Of a stretch of 64,000 nt of DNA, positions 1 to 11,352 are shown piece after piece; the stretch's first letter is position 1, and every line of letters begins with the position of its first letter. Made by a program: the position numbers and the translations under genes. Under the pieces are notes generated by a model that made no database searches, had not been told where the DNA came from, and saw only the letters and a program-made list of their open reading frames with translations. The stretch is from Sphaerisporangium sp. TRM90804 (GTDB lineage: Bacteria > Actinomycetota > Actinomycetes > Streptosporangiales > Streptosporangiaceae). The stretch lies in NCBI RefSeq assembly GCF_029846175.1, contig NZ_JARWAC010000035.1, positions 1 to 64,000 on the forward strand. Reading direction: 5' to 3'.

Positions 1-3000
1 GACGCGGGTTCGGTGGTGAACACGGCGGTGGCCTCGGGTACTCCGCCGACGGGGCCTGCGGTGAGTTCGGATCCGTCCACCGCGACGGTGACGATCGGGT
101 CCGACCCGGGTCTGTCGTTGCTGAAGACCGCGTCCCCGTCGGCCGCGACGGCGGCCAATGCGACGATCACCTACTCGTATGTGGTGGTGAACAGCGGGAA
201 CACGACGCTGACCGGGGTGAGTGCGGCGGACACGTCGTTCTCGGGCACCGGGACGCCGCCGGTGGTCTCGTGCCCGGTGACGACCCTGGCGCCGCAGGCG
301 TCCACGACCTGTACGGGCACGTATGTGACGACGCAGGCCGACGTGGACGCCGGTTCGATCGTGAACACGGCGGTGGCGTCGGGTACTCCGCCGACGGGGC
401 CTGCGGTGAGCTCCGGCCCGTCGACGGCGACGGTGACGATCGTGGCGGCGCCGAGCCTGTCGCTGCTGAAGACGGCGTTCCCTTCGGCGGCGACGGTGGC
501 GGGTCAGACGATCACCTACTCCTACACGGTCGTGAACACCGGGAACACGACCCTGACCGGGGTGAACGCGGTCGACACCGCGTTCTCGGGCACCGGTACG
601 CCGCCGGTGGTCACGTGCCCGGTGACGACGCTGGCCCCGCAGGCCTCCACCACCTGCACCGGTACGTACGTGGTGACGCAGGCCGACATCGACGCCGGGT
701 CCATCGTCAACACGGCGGTCGCCTCGGGCACCCCGCCGACGGGGCCCGCCGTGACCTCCGCCCCGTCCACGGTGACGATCACCGGAGTCCCGGCTCCCGC
801 GCTGTCACTGTTGAAGACGGCCTCCCCGAGCACGGTGGTGGCAGCCGGCCGAGTGATCACCTATTCGTATCTGGTGGTCAACAACGGGAACTCGACCCTG
901 ACCGGGGTGGGCGCGGCGGACACGTCGTTCTCGGGCACCGGTACGCCGCCGGTGGTCTCGTGCTCGGTGACGACCTTGGCGCCACAGGAGTCCACGACCT
1001 GCACCGGCACGTACGCGGTGACCCAGGCCGACATCGACGCCGGGTCCATCGTGAACACCGCCGTCGCCTCGGGCACCCCGCCGGTGGGGCCGGCGGTGAG
1101 CTCCGCCCCCTCGACGGCGACGGTGACCGTCGAGTCGGCGAACGGCCTGTCGCTGCTGAAGACGGCGTCGCCGACCACGGTGACGGCGGCCGGTGCCACG
1201 ATCATGTACTCCTACCTGGTGGTGAACACCGGGAACGCCACGCTGACCGACGTCGGCGCGACCGACATCGCGTTCTCGGGTTCGGCGGCTCAGCCGGTGG
1301 TGACGTGCCCGGTGACGAGCTTGGCGCCGCAGGCGTCCACGACCTGCACCGGCACGTACGTGGTGACCCAGGCCGACATCGACGCCGGTTCGATCGTCAA
1401 CACCGCGGTGGCCGCGGGCACCCCGCCGACGGGCCCTGCGGTGACCTCCGCCCCGTCGACCGTGACGGTGACCGTCGAGGCGGTGTCCGGCCTGTCGCTG
1501 CTGAAGACGGCGTCGCCGACCACGGTGACGGTGGCCGGTGAGACGATCACGTACTCCTACCTGGTGGTCAACAGCGGTAGCACGACGCTGACCGACGTCG
1601 GCGCGACCGACATCGCGTTCTCGGGTTCGGGGGGGCCTCCGGTCGTGACGTGCCCGGTGACGACTTTGGCGCCGCAGGCGTCCACGACCTGCACCGGCAC
1701 GTACGTGGTGACCCAGGCCGACATCGACGCCGAGTCGATCGTCAACACCGCGGTGGCCGCCGGGACGCCGCCGACCGGTCCCGCGGTGACCTCCGCCCCG
1801 TCGACCGTGACGGTGCCCGCCGAGGCGACGCCGAGCCTGTCGCTGCTGAAGACGGCGTCCCTGAGCACGGTGGCGGTGGTCGGGGTGACGCTCACGTACT
1901 CGTACCTGGTGGTGAACACCGGGAACGAGACGCTGACCGGCGTCGGGGCGACCGACACCGCGTTCTCCGGTTCCGGGCCCGCTCCGGTGATCTCGTGTCC
2001 GGTGACGACGCTGGCGCCACAGGCGTCCACGACGTGCACGGGCACCTATGTGGTGACGCAGGCCGACCTGGACGCCGGGTCGATCGTGAACACCGCGGTC
2101 GCGGCGGGCACCTCGCCGGCGGGGGCGCTGGTGAGCGCCGCCCCGTCGACCACGACCGTCACGATCGTGTCGGCGCCGAGCCTGTCGCTGCTGAAGACGG
2201 CCACCCCGAACGCGGTGACGACCGCCGGTGCGGCGATCACCTATTCGTACCTGGTGGTGAACACCGGGAACACGACGCTGACCGGCGTCGGCGCGACCGA
2301 CACCGCGTTCTCCGGTTCCGGGCCCGCTCCGGTGATCACGTGCCCGGTGACGACGCTGGCGCCACAGGCGTCCACGACGTGCACGGGCACCTATGTGGTG
2401 ACGCAGGCCGACGTGGACGCGGGCTCGATCGTGAACACCGCGGTCGCGGCGGGCACCTCGCCGGCGGGGGCGCTGGTGAGCGCCGCCCCGTCGGCCACGA
2501 CCGTGACGATCGCGCTCACGCCGAGCCTGTCACTGCTGAAGACCGCCTCCCCGAGCGCGGTGACGGCGGCCGGTGCGGCGATCACCTATTCGTACCTGGT
2601 GGTGAACACCGGGAACGCGACGCTGACCGGCGTCGGCGCGACCGACACCGCGTTCTCCGGTTCGGGGACGCCTCCGGTGGTGACGTGTCCCGTGACGACG
2701 CTGGCGCCGCAGGCGTCCACGACCTGCACGGGCACCTATGTGGTGACGCAGGCCGACATCGACGCGGGGTCCATCGTCAACACCGCCGTGGCGGCGGGCA
2801 CCCCGCCGACGGGGCCGGCGGTGAGCACCGCGCCGTCGACGGCGACGGTGACCGCCCAGGCGGTGCCGAGCCTGTCGCTGCTCAAGACCGCGTCTCCGGG
2901 CGCGGTGTCGGCGGCCGGTGCGACGATCACGTACTCGTACCTGGTGGTGAACACCGGGAACGCGACGCTGACCAACGTCGGGGCGACCGACACGGCGTTC

Positions 3001-6000
3001 TCGGGCTCCGGGCCCGCTCCGGTGGTCTCCTGCCCGGTGACGACGCTGGCGCCGCAGGCGTCCACGACGTGCACGGGCACGTACGTGGTGAGGCAGGCGG
3101 ACATCGACGCCGGGTCGATCGTGAACACGGCGGTCGCGGCGGGCACCTCGCCGTCGGGGCTCCTGGTGAGCTCGGCCCTGTCGACGGCGACGGTGACCGC
3201 CCAGGCGGTGCCGAGCCTGTCGCTGCTCAAGACCGCCTCCCCGAGCGCGGCGACGGCGACCGGTGCGACGATCACCTACTCGTACCTGGTGGTCAACACC
3301 GGGAACGCGACGCTGACCAACGTCGGGGCGACCGACACCGCGTTCTCCGGTTCGGGACCCGTCCCCGTGGTCTCGTGCCCGGCGACGACCCTGGCGCCGC
3401 AGGCGTCCACGATCTGCACCGGCACGTACGTCACGACGCAGGCCGACGTGGACGCGGGCTCCGTCGTGAACACCGCCGTGGCGGCGGGCACGTCGCCGTC
3501 GGGGGACCTGGTGAGCTCGGCCACGTCGGCCGCGACCGTCACGATCGTGGCGACTCCCAGCCTGTCGCTGCTGAAGACCGCGACTCCCGGCACGGTGACG
3601 GCGGCCGGCCAGTCGGTCACCTACACGTACACGATCGTGAACACCGGGAACGCGACGCTGACCGGCGTCGGCGCGACCGACACCGCGTTCTCCGGCTCCG
3701 GGCCCGCTCCGGTGATCACATGCCCGGCGACGACCCTGGCGCCACAGGAGTCCACGATCTGCACCGGCACGTACGTGGCGACCCAGCTCGACATCGACGC
3801 GGGCTCCGTCGTGAACACCGCGGTGGCGTCCGGCACCCCGCCGACGGGCCCCCCGGTGAGCTCCGCCCCCTCGACGGCCACGGTCACCGGTGATCCGGCC
3901 CCGAGCCTGTCGCTGCAGAAGACCGCCTCCCCGAGCACGGCGACGGCCGCCGGTCGTTCGATCACCTACTCGTACACGATCGTGAACACCGGGAACGCGA
4001 CGCTGACCGGTGTCGGCGCGGCCGATACGGCGTTCTCCGGCTCCGGGCCTCCTCCGGTGGTGACGTGCCCGGTGACGACGCTGGTCCCCCAGGCGTCCAC
4101 GACGTGCACGGGCACGTACGTGGTGACGCAGGCCGACGTGGACGCGGGTTCGATCGTGAACACCGCGGTCGCCTCGGGCACCCCGCCGGTGGGGCCCGCC
4201 GTGAGCTCCGCGAGCGCGACGGCGACGGTGGCGATCGTGTCGGCGCCGAGCCTGTCGCTGCTGAAGACGGCGTCCCCGAGCACGGCTGCGGCCGCCGGTC
4301 TGACGATCACGTACTCGTACACGGTCGTGAACACCGGGAACGCGACGCTGACCAACGTCGGGACGACCGACACCGCCTTCTCGGGCTCGGGGTCCGCTCC
4401 GGTGATCACGTGCCCGGTGACGACGCTCGCGCCGCAGGCGTCCACGACGTGCACGGGCACCTACGTGACGACGCAGGCCGACGTGGACGCGGGCTCGATC
4501 GTGAACACCGCGATCGCCGCGGGCACCTCGCCGTCGGGGGGGCTGGTCAGCTCGGCCACGTCGACCACGACGGTGACGATCGTGTCGGCGCCGAGCCTGT
4601 CGCTGCTGAAGACGGTCACCCCGAGCGCGGTGACGGCGGCCGGTGTGACGATCACGTACTCGTACACGGTCGTGAACACGGGGAACGCGACGCTGACCAA
4701 CGTCGGCGCGACGGACGTCGCGTTCTCGGGTTCGGCCGCCCAGCCGGTGATCTCGTGTCCGGTGACGACGCTGGCGCCGCAGGCGTCCACGACGTGTACC
4801 GGAACGTATGTGGTGACGCAGGCCGACGTGGACGCGGGTTCGATCGTGAACACGGCGGTCGCGGCGGGCACCTCGCCGTCGGGGGCGCTGGTGACCGCCG
4901 TCCCGTCGACGGCGACCGTGACGGTCGTGTCCGCCCCTAGCCTGTCGTTGCTGAAGACGGCGTCCCCGAGCGCGGTGGCGGCGGCCGGTGTGACGATCAC
5001 GTACTCGTACACGGTCGTGAACACGGGGAACGCGACGCTGACCAACGTCGGCGCGACGGACGTCGCGTTCTCGGGTTCGGCGGCCCAGCCGGTGATCTCG
5101 TGTCCGGTGACGACGCTGGCGCCGCAGGCGTCCACGACGTGTACCGGAACGTATGTGGTGACGCAGGCCGACGTGGACGCGGGTTCGATCGTGAACACGG
5201 CGGTCGCGGCGGGCACCTCGCCGGCGGGGGCGCTGGTCAGCTCCGCCCCGTCGACCACGACTGTGACCATCGTGACCGCCCCGGCCCTGTCGCTGCTGAA
5301 GACGGCCTTCCCGAGCGCGGTGGCGGTCGCCGGTCGGACGATCACGTACTCGTACCTGGTGGTGAACACCGGGAACGCGACCTTGACCGGGGTGACCGCC
5401 GCGGACACCTCGTTCTCCGGCTCGGGTCCCCCTCCGGTGGTGACGTGCTCGGTGACGACGCTGGCCCCGCAGGCGTCCACGACGTGCACGGGCACCTACG
5501 TGACGACGCAGGCCGACGTGGACGCGGGGTTCATCGTGAACACCGCGGTCGCGTCCGGCACCCCGCCGACCGGTCCCGCGGTGAGCTCCGCCCCGTCGAC
5601 GGCGACGGTGACGGTCGTCTCCGCCCCGAGCGTGTCGTTGCTGAAGACGGCGTCCCCGAACACGACCACGGCGGCCGGTCGGACGATCACGTACTCGTAC
5701 CTGGTGGTCAACACCGGCAATGAGACGCTGACCGACGTCGGGGCGACCGACACCGCGTTCTCCGGCTCGGGCGTTCCTCCGGTGGCGACGTGCCCGGTGA
5801 CGACGCTGGCGCCGGCGGCGTCCACGACGTGCACGGGCACGTATGTGGTGACGCAGGCCGACGTGGACGCCGGTTCGATCGTCAACACCGCCGTGGCGTC
5901 CGGGACCTCGCCGTCGGGGCGGGCGGTGGCCTCCGCCCCGTCCTCCGTGACGGTCGCCATCGAGCCGGCACCGGCGCTGTCGTTGCTGAAGACGGCGTCT

Positions 6001-9000
6001 CCGAGCACGGTGGCGGTGGCCGGTGCGACGATCACGTACTCCTACTTGGTGGTGAACACCGGGAACGCCACACTGACCGACGTCGGCGCGACCGACACCG
6101 CGTTCTCCGGTTCCGGGCCCGCTCCGGTGGTGACGTGCCCGGTGACGACGCTGGCCCCGCAGGCGTCCACGACCTGCACGGGCACGTACGTGACGACGCA
6201 GGCCGACCTGGACGCCGGTTCGATCGTCAACACCGCGGTGGCGGCGGGGACGCCGCCGACCGGTCCCGCCGTGAGCTCCAGCCCGTCGACCGCGACCGTC
6301 ACGCTCCTGTCCACCCCGGCCCTGTCGCTGCTGAAGACGGCCTTCCCGGGCACGGTGGCGGTGGCCGGTGCGACGATCACGTACTCGTACCTGGTGGTGA
6401 ACACCGGGAACGCGACCTTGACCGGGGTGACCGCCGCGGACACCGCGTTCTCCGGCTCGGGCGCCCCTCCGGTGGTGACGTGCCCGGTGACGACGCTGGC
6501 CCCGCAGGCGTCCACGACGTGCACGGGCACGTATGTGACGACGCAGGCCGACGTCGACGCCGGTTCGATCGTGAACACGGCGGTCGCGTCGGGTACGCCG
6601 CCGGCGGGGCCCGCCGTGAGCTCCAACCCGTCGACGGCGACGGTCACCATCGTGCTCGCCCCGGCCCTGTCGTTGCTGAAGACGGCGTTCCCGGCCACCG
6701 TGGCCGCGGCCGGTGTGACGATCACGTACTCCTACCTGGTGGTGAACAACGGGAACGCGACGCTGACCGCGGTGACCGCGACGGACACCGCGTTCTCCGG
6801 TTCCGGGACCCCCGCGGTGATCTCCTGCCCCGTGGCGACCTTGGCGCCCGGGGCGTCCACGACGTGCACGGGTACGTACGTGACGACCCAGGCGGACGTG
6901 GACGCCGGTTCGATCGTCAACACCGCCGTGGCGACCGGGACGCCGCCGACCGGTCCCGCGGTGAGCTCCGCCCCGTCGACGGCGACGGTGACGGTCGTCT
7001 CCGCCCCGAGCGTGTCGTTGCTGAAGACGGCGTTCCCGAACACGGTGGCGGCGGCCGGGCGGACGATCGTCTACTCGTACCTGGTGGTCAACACAGGTAA
7101 CGCGACGCTGGCCCAGGTCGGGGCGACCGACACCGCGTTCTCCGGTTCGGGCGCCCCTCCGGTGGTGACGTGCCCGGTGACGACGCTGGCCCCGCAGGCC
7201 TCGACGACGTGCACGGGTACGTACGTGACGACGCAGGCCGACCTGGACGCCGGTTCGATCGTCAACACCGCCGTCGCGGCCGGCACGGCGCCGTCGGGGC
7301 AGGCGGTGACCTCCGCGGCCTCCACCGTGACGGTGACCATCGAGACGGCTCCGGCCCTGTCGTTGCTGAAGACGGCGTCCCCCGGTACGGTGTCCGCCGC
7401 CGGTCGCACGATCACGTACTCGTACACCATCGTGAACACCGGCAACACGACGCTGGCCGACGTCGGGGCGACCGACACGACCTTCTCGGGTTCGGCGCCG
7501 GCTCCGGCGATCACCTGCCCGGCGACCACCCTGGCGCCGCAGGCCTCCACCACCTGCACGGGCACCTACGTGGTGACCCAGGCCGACGTCGACGCCGGGT
7601 CCATCGTCAACACCGCGGTCGCCGCGGGGAGGCCGCCGACGGGCCCGCCGGTGACCGCCGCCCCGTCGACCGCGACGGTCACCATCGACTCGGCCGTGAG
7701 CCTGTCGCTGCTGAAGACCGCGTCCCCGTCTACGGTGACGGCGGCCGGTCGGACGATCACCTACTCGTTCGCGGTGGTGAACACGGGGAACGAGACGCTG
7801 ACCGGGGTCGGCGCGGTGGACACCTCGTTCTCCGGCACCGGCACGCCGCCGGTGATCACGTGCCCGGTGACGTCGCTGGCCCCGCAGGCGGCCACGACGT
7901 GTACGGGCACGTATGTGACGACGCAGGCCGACGTCGACGCCGGCTCGATCGTCAACACCGCGGTCGCCTCGGGGACGCCGCCGGCGGGCCCGGCGGTGAG
8001 CTCCGGCCCCTCGACGGCGACGGTGACCATCGAGGCGGCGCCGAGCGTGTCGCTTCTGAAGACCGCGTCCCCGTCGGTCGCGTCGCTGGCGGGTCAGACG
8101 ATCACCTACTCGTACACGGTGGTGAACACCGGGAACACGACCCTGACCGGGGTGAGCGCGGCGGACACCGTGTTCTCCGGCACCGGGACGCCTCCGGTGG
8201 TCACGTGCCCGGTGACGACCCTGGCTCCCCAGGCGTCCACGACCTGCACCGGCACGTACGTGACGACCCAGGCGGACGCGGACGTCGGGGTGATCGTGAA
8301 CACCGCGGTCGCCTCGGGCACCTCGCCTACGGGCCCCGCCGTGAGCTCCGCCCCGTCGACGGCCACGGTCACCTTCGAGTCGGCACCCGGCCTGTCGCTG
8401 TCGAAGAGGGCGTTCCCGGTCACGGTGACGTCGGCGGGTCAGGCGATCACGTACGCGTTCGCGGTGGTGAACACCGGGAACAAGACGCTGACCGGCGTCG
8501 GCGTGGTGGACACCGCGTTCTCCGGCACGGGGCCGCCTCCGGTGATCACGTGTCCCGCGACGACCCTGGCCCCGCAGGCGGCCACGACCTGCACGGGCAC
8601 CTACGCGGTGACGCAGGCCGACGTGGACGCCGGGGCGGTGGTGAACACCGCGGTCGCGTCGGGCACCCCGCCGGCGGGGCCCGCGGCCGACTCCGGCCCG
8701 GCGACGGCGACGGTCGCCGTCGTGCCGGACCCCGGTCTGTCGTTGCTGAAGACGGCGTCTCCGAACACGGTGACGGCGGCCGGTCAGACGGTCACCTACC
8801 TGTATCTGGTCACCAACTCCGGGAACCTGACCGTCAGCGGCGTGAGCGCCGCCGACACGTCCTTCTCGGGCTCGGGCGTGCCTCCCGTGATCACGTGCGC
8901 GGTGGCGACGCTGGCGCCCCAGGAGTCGACGACCTGCACCGGAACCTACGTGGTGACGCAGGCGGACATCGTCGCGGGATCGATCGTGAACACGGCGTCG

Positions 9001-9927
9001 GCGTCCGGCACGGACTCCTCCGGCGCGCTCACCACGACCAACATCTCCACCGCGTCGGTCGCGGTCGTGGCCGACGCCGGCGCCTCGTTGACGCTCGTCA
9101 AGACGGCGTCCCCGGACGCGGTGACGGCGGCCGGCCAGACGGTCACCTACCGGTACCTGATCACCAACTCGGGCGCCGTGCCGCTCACCGGGGTCGGCGT
9201 GGTGGACACCGCGTTCTCCGGCACGGGGACGCCGCCCGTGGTGACGTGCCCGGTGACCACGCTGGCCCCGCAGGCGTCCGCGACCTGCACGAGCACTTAC
9301 GTGGTGACGCAGGCCGACGCCGACGCCGCGACGGTGGTGAACACGGCGGTGGCGTCGGGCACCCCGCCTTCGGGGCCGCCGGTGAGCTCCGTCCCGTCGA
9401 CGGCGGTGGTCAGCGGAGTCACGGCTCCGCTGCTGTCGCTGGTGAAGACCGCGTCCCCCGGTACGGTGCCGTCGGCCGGCCAGACGATCACCTACAGCTA
9501 CCGGGTCGCCAACCTCGGGAACGTGACGGTGACGGCGGTCGGTGTGAGAGAGACCTACTTCTCGGGGTCGGGGACGCCGCCGACGGCGGTGTGCCCGGTC
9601 ACGACGCTGGCGCCGGGGGCGTCGACCACGTGCACGGCCTCGTATGTGGTGACGCCGGCCGACGTCCGGGCGGGGTCGATCATCAACACGGCGGTCGCGT
9701 GGGGCGCGACCCCGGCGGGCGGGGTCGTCACGTCGGACCCCTCGACCGCGTCGGTCACGATCGCGCCCGGCGCGGCGGTGTACCAGGCCGGGTGTTCGTG
9801 CGGCCTCTGGCGGCCCCGCCGGATGAAGTGGTGGAGCCGTCCGCCGGCGCGTCACCGCGCCCACGGGCAGGTGGTTCGCCGGCCCCACGCCACGTCGTTC
9901 CGTCAGGGCGGACGTCGATCAAATTGA
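1..9927 (+). CDS. giant DUF11-repeat surface/secreted protein, 5' truncated by window
   Basis: The reading frame is open from base 1, so the true start lies upstream; about 3,308 codons are visible before the TGA at 9925. The protein is almost entirely a tandem array of 28 complete repeats of about 115 residues. Each starts with a hydrophobic strand and Lys-Thr (LSLLKTASP type), continues with [17 protein letters not shown], and has a Cys pair ([20 protein letters not shown]) before [16 protein letters not shown]. This is the DUF11 / conserved-repeat family, beta-sandwich domains found in large secreted or wall proteins; the Cys pair in each unit suggests an intradomain disulfide. No LPXTG motif or C-terminal membrane helix is visible. 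After the last repeat comes a 50-residue Arg-rich, Trp/Cys-containing tail. An adhesin or sheath role is inference. Codon use is uniformly GC-rich and matches the neighbours. Confidence 0.88.
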   Translation, partial: DAGSVVNTAVASGTPPTGPAVSSDPSTATVTIGSDPGLSLLKTASPSAATAANATITYSYVVVNSGNTTLTGVSAADTSFSGTGTPPVVSCPVTTLAPQASTTCTGTYVTTQADVDAGSIVNTAVASGTPPTGPAVSSGPSTATVTIVAAPSLSLLKTAFPSAATVAGQTITYSYTVVNTGNTTLTGVNAVDTAFSGTGTPPVVTCPVTTLAPQASTTCTGTYVVTQADIDAGSIVNTAVASGTPPTGPAVTSAPSTVTITGVPAPALSLLKTASPSTVVAAGRVITYSYLVVNNGNSTLTGVGAADTSFSGTGTPPVVSCSVTTLAPQESTTCTGTYAVTQADIDAGSIVNTAVASGTPPVGPAVSSAPSTATVTVESANGLSLLKTASPTTVTAAGATIMYSYLVVNTGNATLTDVGATDIAFSGSAAQPVVTCPVTSLAPQASTTCTGTYVVTQADIDAGSIVNTAVAAGTPPTGPAVTSAPSTVTVTVEAVSGLSLLKTASPTTVTVAGETITYSYLVVNSGSTTLTDVGATDIAFSGSGGPPVVTCPVTTLAPQASTTCTGTYVVTQADIDAESIVNTAVAAGTPPTGPAVTSAPSTVTVPAEATPSLSLLKTASLSTVAVVGVTLTYSYLVVNTGNETLTGVGATDTAFSGSGPAPVISCPVTTLAPQASTTCTGTYVVTQADLDAGSIVNTAVAAGTSPAGALVSAAPSTTTVTIVSAPSLSLLKTATPNAVTTAGAAITYSYLVVNTGNTTLTGVGATDTAFSGSGPAPVITCPVTTLAPQASTTCTGTYVVTQADVDAGSIVNTAVAAGTSPAGALVSAAPSATTVTIALTPSLSLLKTASPSAVTAAGAAITYSYLVVNTGNATLTGVGATDTAFSGSGTPPVVTCPVTTLAPQASTTCTGTYVVTQADIDAGSIVNTAVAAGTPPTGPAVSTAPSTATVTAQAVPSLSLLKTASPGAVSAAGATITYSYLVVNTGNATLTNVGATDTAFSGSGPAPVVSCPVTTLAPQASTTCTGTYVVRQADIDAGSIVNTAVAAGTSPSGLLVSSALSTATVTAQAVPSLSLLKTASPSAATATGATITYSYLVVNTGNATLTNVGATDTAFSGSGPVPVVSCPATTLAPQASTICTGTYVTTQADVDAGSVVNTAVAAGTSPSGDLVSSATSAATVTIVATPSLSLLKTATPGTVTAAGQSVTYTYTIVNTGNATLTGVGATDTAFSGSGPAPVITCPATTLAPQESTICTGTYVATQLDIDAGSVVNTAVASGTPPTGPPVSSAPSTATVTGDPAPSLSLQKTASPSTATAAGRSITYSYTIVNTGNATLTGVGAADTAFSGSGPPPVVTCPVTTLVPQASTTCTGTYVVTQADVDAGSIVNTAVASGTPPVGPAVSSASATATVAIVSAPSLSLLKTASPSTAAAAGLTITYSYTVVNTGNATLTNVGTTDTAFSGSGSAPVITCPVTTLAPQASTTCTGTYVTTQADVDAGSIVNTAIAAGTSPSGGLVSSATSTTTVTIVSAPSLSLLKTVTPSAVTAAGVTITYSYTVVNTGNATLTNVGATDVAFSGSAAQPVISCPVTTLAPQASTTCTGTYVVTQADVDAGSIVNTAVAAGTSPSGALVTAVPSTATVTVVSAPSLSLLKTASPSAVAAAGVTITYSYTVVNTGNATLTNVGATDVAFSGSAAQPVISCPVTTLAPQASTTCTGTYVVTQADVDAGSIVNTAVAAGTSPAGALVSSAPSTTTVTIVTAPALSLLKTAFPSAVAVAGRTITYSYLVVNTGNATLTGVTAADTSFSGSGPPPVVTCSVTTLAPQASTTCTGTYVTTQADVDAGFIVNTAVASGTPPTGPAVSSAPSTATVTVVSAPSVSLLKTASPNTTTAAGRTITYSYLVVNTGNETLTDVGATDTAFSGSGVPPVATCPVTTLAPAASTTCTGTYVVTQADVDAGSIVNTAVASGTSPSGRAVASAPSSVTVAIEPAPALSLLKTASPSTVAVAGATITYSYLVVNTGNATLTDVGATDTAFSGSGPAPVVTCPVTTLAPQASTTCTGTYVTTQADLDAGSIVNTAVAAGTPPTGPAVSSSPSTATVTLLSTPALSLLKTAFPGTVAVAGATITYSYLVVNTGNATLTGVTAADTAFSGSGAPPVVTCPVTTLAPQASTTCTGTYVTTQADVDAGSIVNTAVASGTPPAGPAVSSNPSTATVTIVLAPALSLLKTAFPATVAAAGVTITYSYLVVNNGNATLTAVTATDTAFSGSGTPAVISCPVATLAPGASTTCTGTYVTTQADVDAGSIVNTAVATGTPPTGPAVSSAPSTATVTVVSAPSVSLLKTAFPNTVAAAGRTIVYSYLVVNTGNATLAQVGATDTAFSGSGAPPVVTCPVTTLAPQASTTCTGTYVTTQADLDAGSIVNTAVAAGTAPSGQAVTSAASTVTVTIETAPALSLLKTASPGTVSAAGRTITYSYTIVNTGNTTLADVGATDTTFSGSAPAPAITCPATTLAPQASTTCTGTYVVTQADVDAGSIVNTAVAAGRPPTGPPVTAAPSTATVTIDSAVSLSLLKTASPSTVTAAGRTITYSFAVVNTGNETLTGVGAVDTSFSGTGTPPVITCPVTSLAPQAATTCTGTYVTTQADVDAGSIVNTAVASGTPPAGPAVSSGPSTATVTIEAAPSVSLLKTASPSVASLAGQTITYSYTVVNTGNTTLTGVSAADTVFSGTGTPPVVTCPVTTLAPQASTTCTGTYVTTQADADVGVIVNTAVASGTSPTGPAVSSAPSTATVTFESAPGLSLSKRAFPVTVTSAGQAITYAFAVVNTGNKTLTGVGVVDTAFSGTGPPPVITCPATTLAPQAATTCTGTYAVTQADVDAGAVVNTAVASGTPPAGPAADSGPATATVAVVPDPGLSLLKTASPNTVTAAGQTVTYLYLVTNSGNLTVSGVSAADTSFSGSGVPPVITCAVATLAPQESTTCTGTYVVTQADIVAGSIVNTASASGTDSSGALTTTNISTASVAVVADAGASLTLVKTASPDAVTAAGQTVTYRYLITNSGAVPLTGVGVVDTAFSGTGTPPVVTCPVTTLAPQASATCTSTYVVTQADADAATVVNTAVASGTPPSGPPVSSVPSTAVVSGVTAPLLSLVKTASPGTVPSAGQTITYSYRVANLGNVTVTAVGVRETYFSGSGTPPTAVCPVTTLAPGASTTCTASYVVTPADVRAGSIINTAVAWGATPAGGVVTSDPSTASVTIAPGAAVYQAGCSCGLWRPRRMKWWSRPPARHRAHGQVVRRPHATSFRQGGRRSN
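112..9777 (+). repeat. 28 tandem coding repeats, about 345 bp each
   Basis: The codons for LSLLKT fall at 112, 457, 802 and so on with a strict 345-base period over most of the array; one or two late units carry extra codons (the last unit starts at 9433). Internal units are very similar at the nucleotide level, for example the adjacent units starting near 4600 and 4945. The last three units (from about 8740) diverge most. Because the period is a multiple of three, every frame repeats in phase, which generates very long false ORFs on both strands. Confidence 0.95.
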
Positions 9928-10035
9928 GGTAATCGACGGGTGGCGAAGAATCGTCGCTACCCACAGTAGTCATAGGATCGCGGAGAAGAAGCTTGAATAT
10001 CGACGAAGATAAACCGATATAGCGGGAGACGTTCA

Positions 10036-10500
10036 GTGAAGACAGGATGCGCGCCGCTCTCGGCGGCGAGAATCGCCGTACTGGCGGCGGCGACCTCCAT
10101 GCTGGCCGCCGGATGCCTGTGGGATGACGACACTCCGCGCACCGCGGCGGGGGCGCCGAAGTCGCCTTCCGCCTCGTCCGCGCCGCAGGACGCGGGCGCG
10201 AACCCGCTCCCGACGAAGATCCCCAACGACCCCGACGTCCGGGCGAACGTCGTGCGCACCGAATGCGAGGCCATACCCGGCGGCTGGGGCGCGAAGGGGA
10301 CCGCGAAGAACCCCGGGGAGAACCCGGTCACGTACAAGATCATCGTGCACTTCACCACCACCAAGGCGACGACGCTCGACTACGCCCAGACCCGCGTCAC
10401 CGTGCCGCCGGGCAAGACGGTGCGGTGGAGCGCCGAGAAGCACTTCGCGGCGAAGCGGCAGATGCTCTGCCCCATCCCCGGCATCAGCATCGTGAGCTGA
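10036..10500 (+). CDS. small lipoprotein, FxLYD-like domain
   Basis: 154 aa. GTG start with a GGGAG Shine-Dalgarno 8 nt upstream. The N-terminus has basic residues, a hydrophobic stretch and a lipobox-like LAAGC with the lipidation Cys at residue 27, so it is predicted to be anchored on the outer face of the membrane. After a Pro/Ala/Ser linker (about 35-60) comes a compact beta-rich domain with NPVTYKIIVHFTTTKATTLD and VPPGKTVRW. This resembles FxLYD-type extracellular domains, which are common in actinobacterial lipoproteins. It lies 108 bp after the DUF11 gene on the same strand, so a link to the cell-surface protein is possible but unproven. No enzyme motif is visible. Confidence 0.75.
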   Translation: MKTGCAPLSAARIAVLAAATSMLAAGCLWDDDTPRTAAGAPKSPSASSAPQDAGANPLPTKIPNDPDVRANVVRTECEAIPGGWGAKGTAKNPGENPVTYKIIVHFTTTKATTLDYAQTRVTVPPGKTVRWSAEKHFAAKRQMLCPIPGISIVS

Positions 10501-10528
10501 CCCGCCGAAGCCTGTGGAGCCCGGCCCG

Positions 10529-11230
10529 TCACGTGGCCCGGGGGCGAGGGCCGGACGGCCAAGTCTCGCGGAGTCTTTCGAAGCCGTCCAGGAGGAGGTC
10601 GAGGGCGAACTCGAACTCGAACTGGTCGTCGCAGCCCTGGCCGACGATCGAGTCGTCCTCGTGGGCAGCGGCCATGGCTATCTCGGTGACGTATGGGTAC
10701 TTTGTCGCCATTTCCTGGAATATGACCGCCTGTGTCGCGGGGTCGACGCTTGGGGAGTCGTCGAACATCTCCTGGGTGAAGCCCAGAATGCGGCTGCCCA
10801 TTGCGTGCATCACGTGATGGGTGAGATCGGCGGAGAAACCGCCGGTCCGGAACATTCCGATGAGTGAGTCCATGTAGGTCAGCACCACCGGGGTGGGCGT
10901 GGTGCGGGTCTCGATCACCCGGGACGCCCACGGGTGGCGCAGGAGCGCCTGCCGCGCGGAGAGGATCCGCTTGCGCACCGCGCTCTTCCAGTCGGCGTCG
11001 CCGGCCGGGGGGCCGATCTCGTCGACGACGACGTCGACCATGCCGTCCAGCAGCTCTTCCTTGTTGGCGACGTGCTTGTAGAGGGCCATCGGCACGACGC
11101 CCAGCTCCTGAGCGAGCTTGCGCATGCTGAGGGAGTCGATGCCGGCCTCGTCGGCTAGCGCGACGGCGGCGCGCAGCACGCGGTCCCTGCTCAGGGGGGC
11201 GCGGCGCGCGGTGTCCACCTGCTCGGCCAC
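10529..11230 (-). CDS. TetR/AcrR family transcriptional repressor
   Basis: 233 aa with the chosen GTG start at 11230, preceded by GAGAGG at 8 nt. An in-frame ATG at 11308 would place the operator inside the gene and is less likely. The N-terminal helix-turn-helix covers about residues 14-61 (RKLAQELGVVPMALYKHVAN is the recognition region). The C-terminal half is an all-helical ligand/dimerisation domain ending in an acidic DDQFEFEFAL segment. It is divergent from the quinone oxidoreductase gene at 11353 and separated from it by two perfect 19-bp palindromes, the classic arrangement for a self-regulating repressor of the neighbouring gene. Ligand unknown. Confidence 0.9.
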   Translation of the reverse strand: MAEQVDTARRAPLSRDRVLRAAVALADEAGIDSLSMRKLAQELGVVPMALYKHVANKEELLDGMVDVVVDEIGPPAGDADWKSAVRKRILSARQALLRHPWASRVIETRTTPTPVVLTYMDSLIGMFRTGGFSADLTHHVMHAMGSRILGFTQEMFDDSPSVDPATQAVIFQEMATKYPYVTEIAMAAAHEDDSIVGQGCDDQFEFEFALDLLLDGFERLRETWPSGPRPRAT

Positions 11231-11272
11231 CTCGACCACCTCTCTTCGAACGGCTGTTGAACGATATCGCCC

Positions 11273-11301
11273 TTGACAGGTGTACGACGTACACCTAGTG
11301 T
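11273..11301 (+). promoter_or_regulatory. sigma70-type promoter for the oxidoreductase gene
   Basis: TTGACA (11273-11278) and TAGTGT (11296-11301) are separated by exactly 17 bp and point to the gene at 11353. The spacer is almost entirely filled by operator 1. Confidence 0.75.
11278..11296. promoter_or_regulatory. TetR operator 1 (19-bp palindrome)
   Basis: AGGTGTACG-A-CGTACACCT: perfect 9-bp arms around one central base, sitting between the -35 and -10 boxes. A bound repressor would exclude RNA polymerase. Confidence 0.85.
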
Positions 11302-11311
11302 CCGTCATGTG

Positions 11312-11330
11312 AGGTGTACGTCGTACACCT
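11312..11330. promoter_or_regulatory. TetR operator 2 (19-bp palindrome)
   Basis: AGGTGTACG-T-CGTACACCT: same arms as operator 1, centre 34 bp downstream, just after the predicted transcription start. Two sites allow cooperative repression and control of the divergent tetR gene. Confidence 0.85.
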
Positions 11331-11352
11331 GTCCGTCGCGGAGGAGGCCCCG

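Noticed and set aside
2530-9888. A 2,452-codon open frame on the minus strand
   Set aside because: It is the antisense shadow of the in-phase 345-bp repeats; the protein is an Arg/His/Gly-rich low-complexity string with no start signal or domain.
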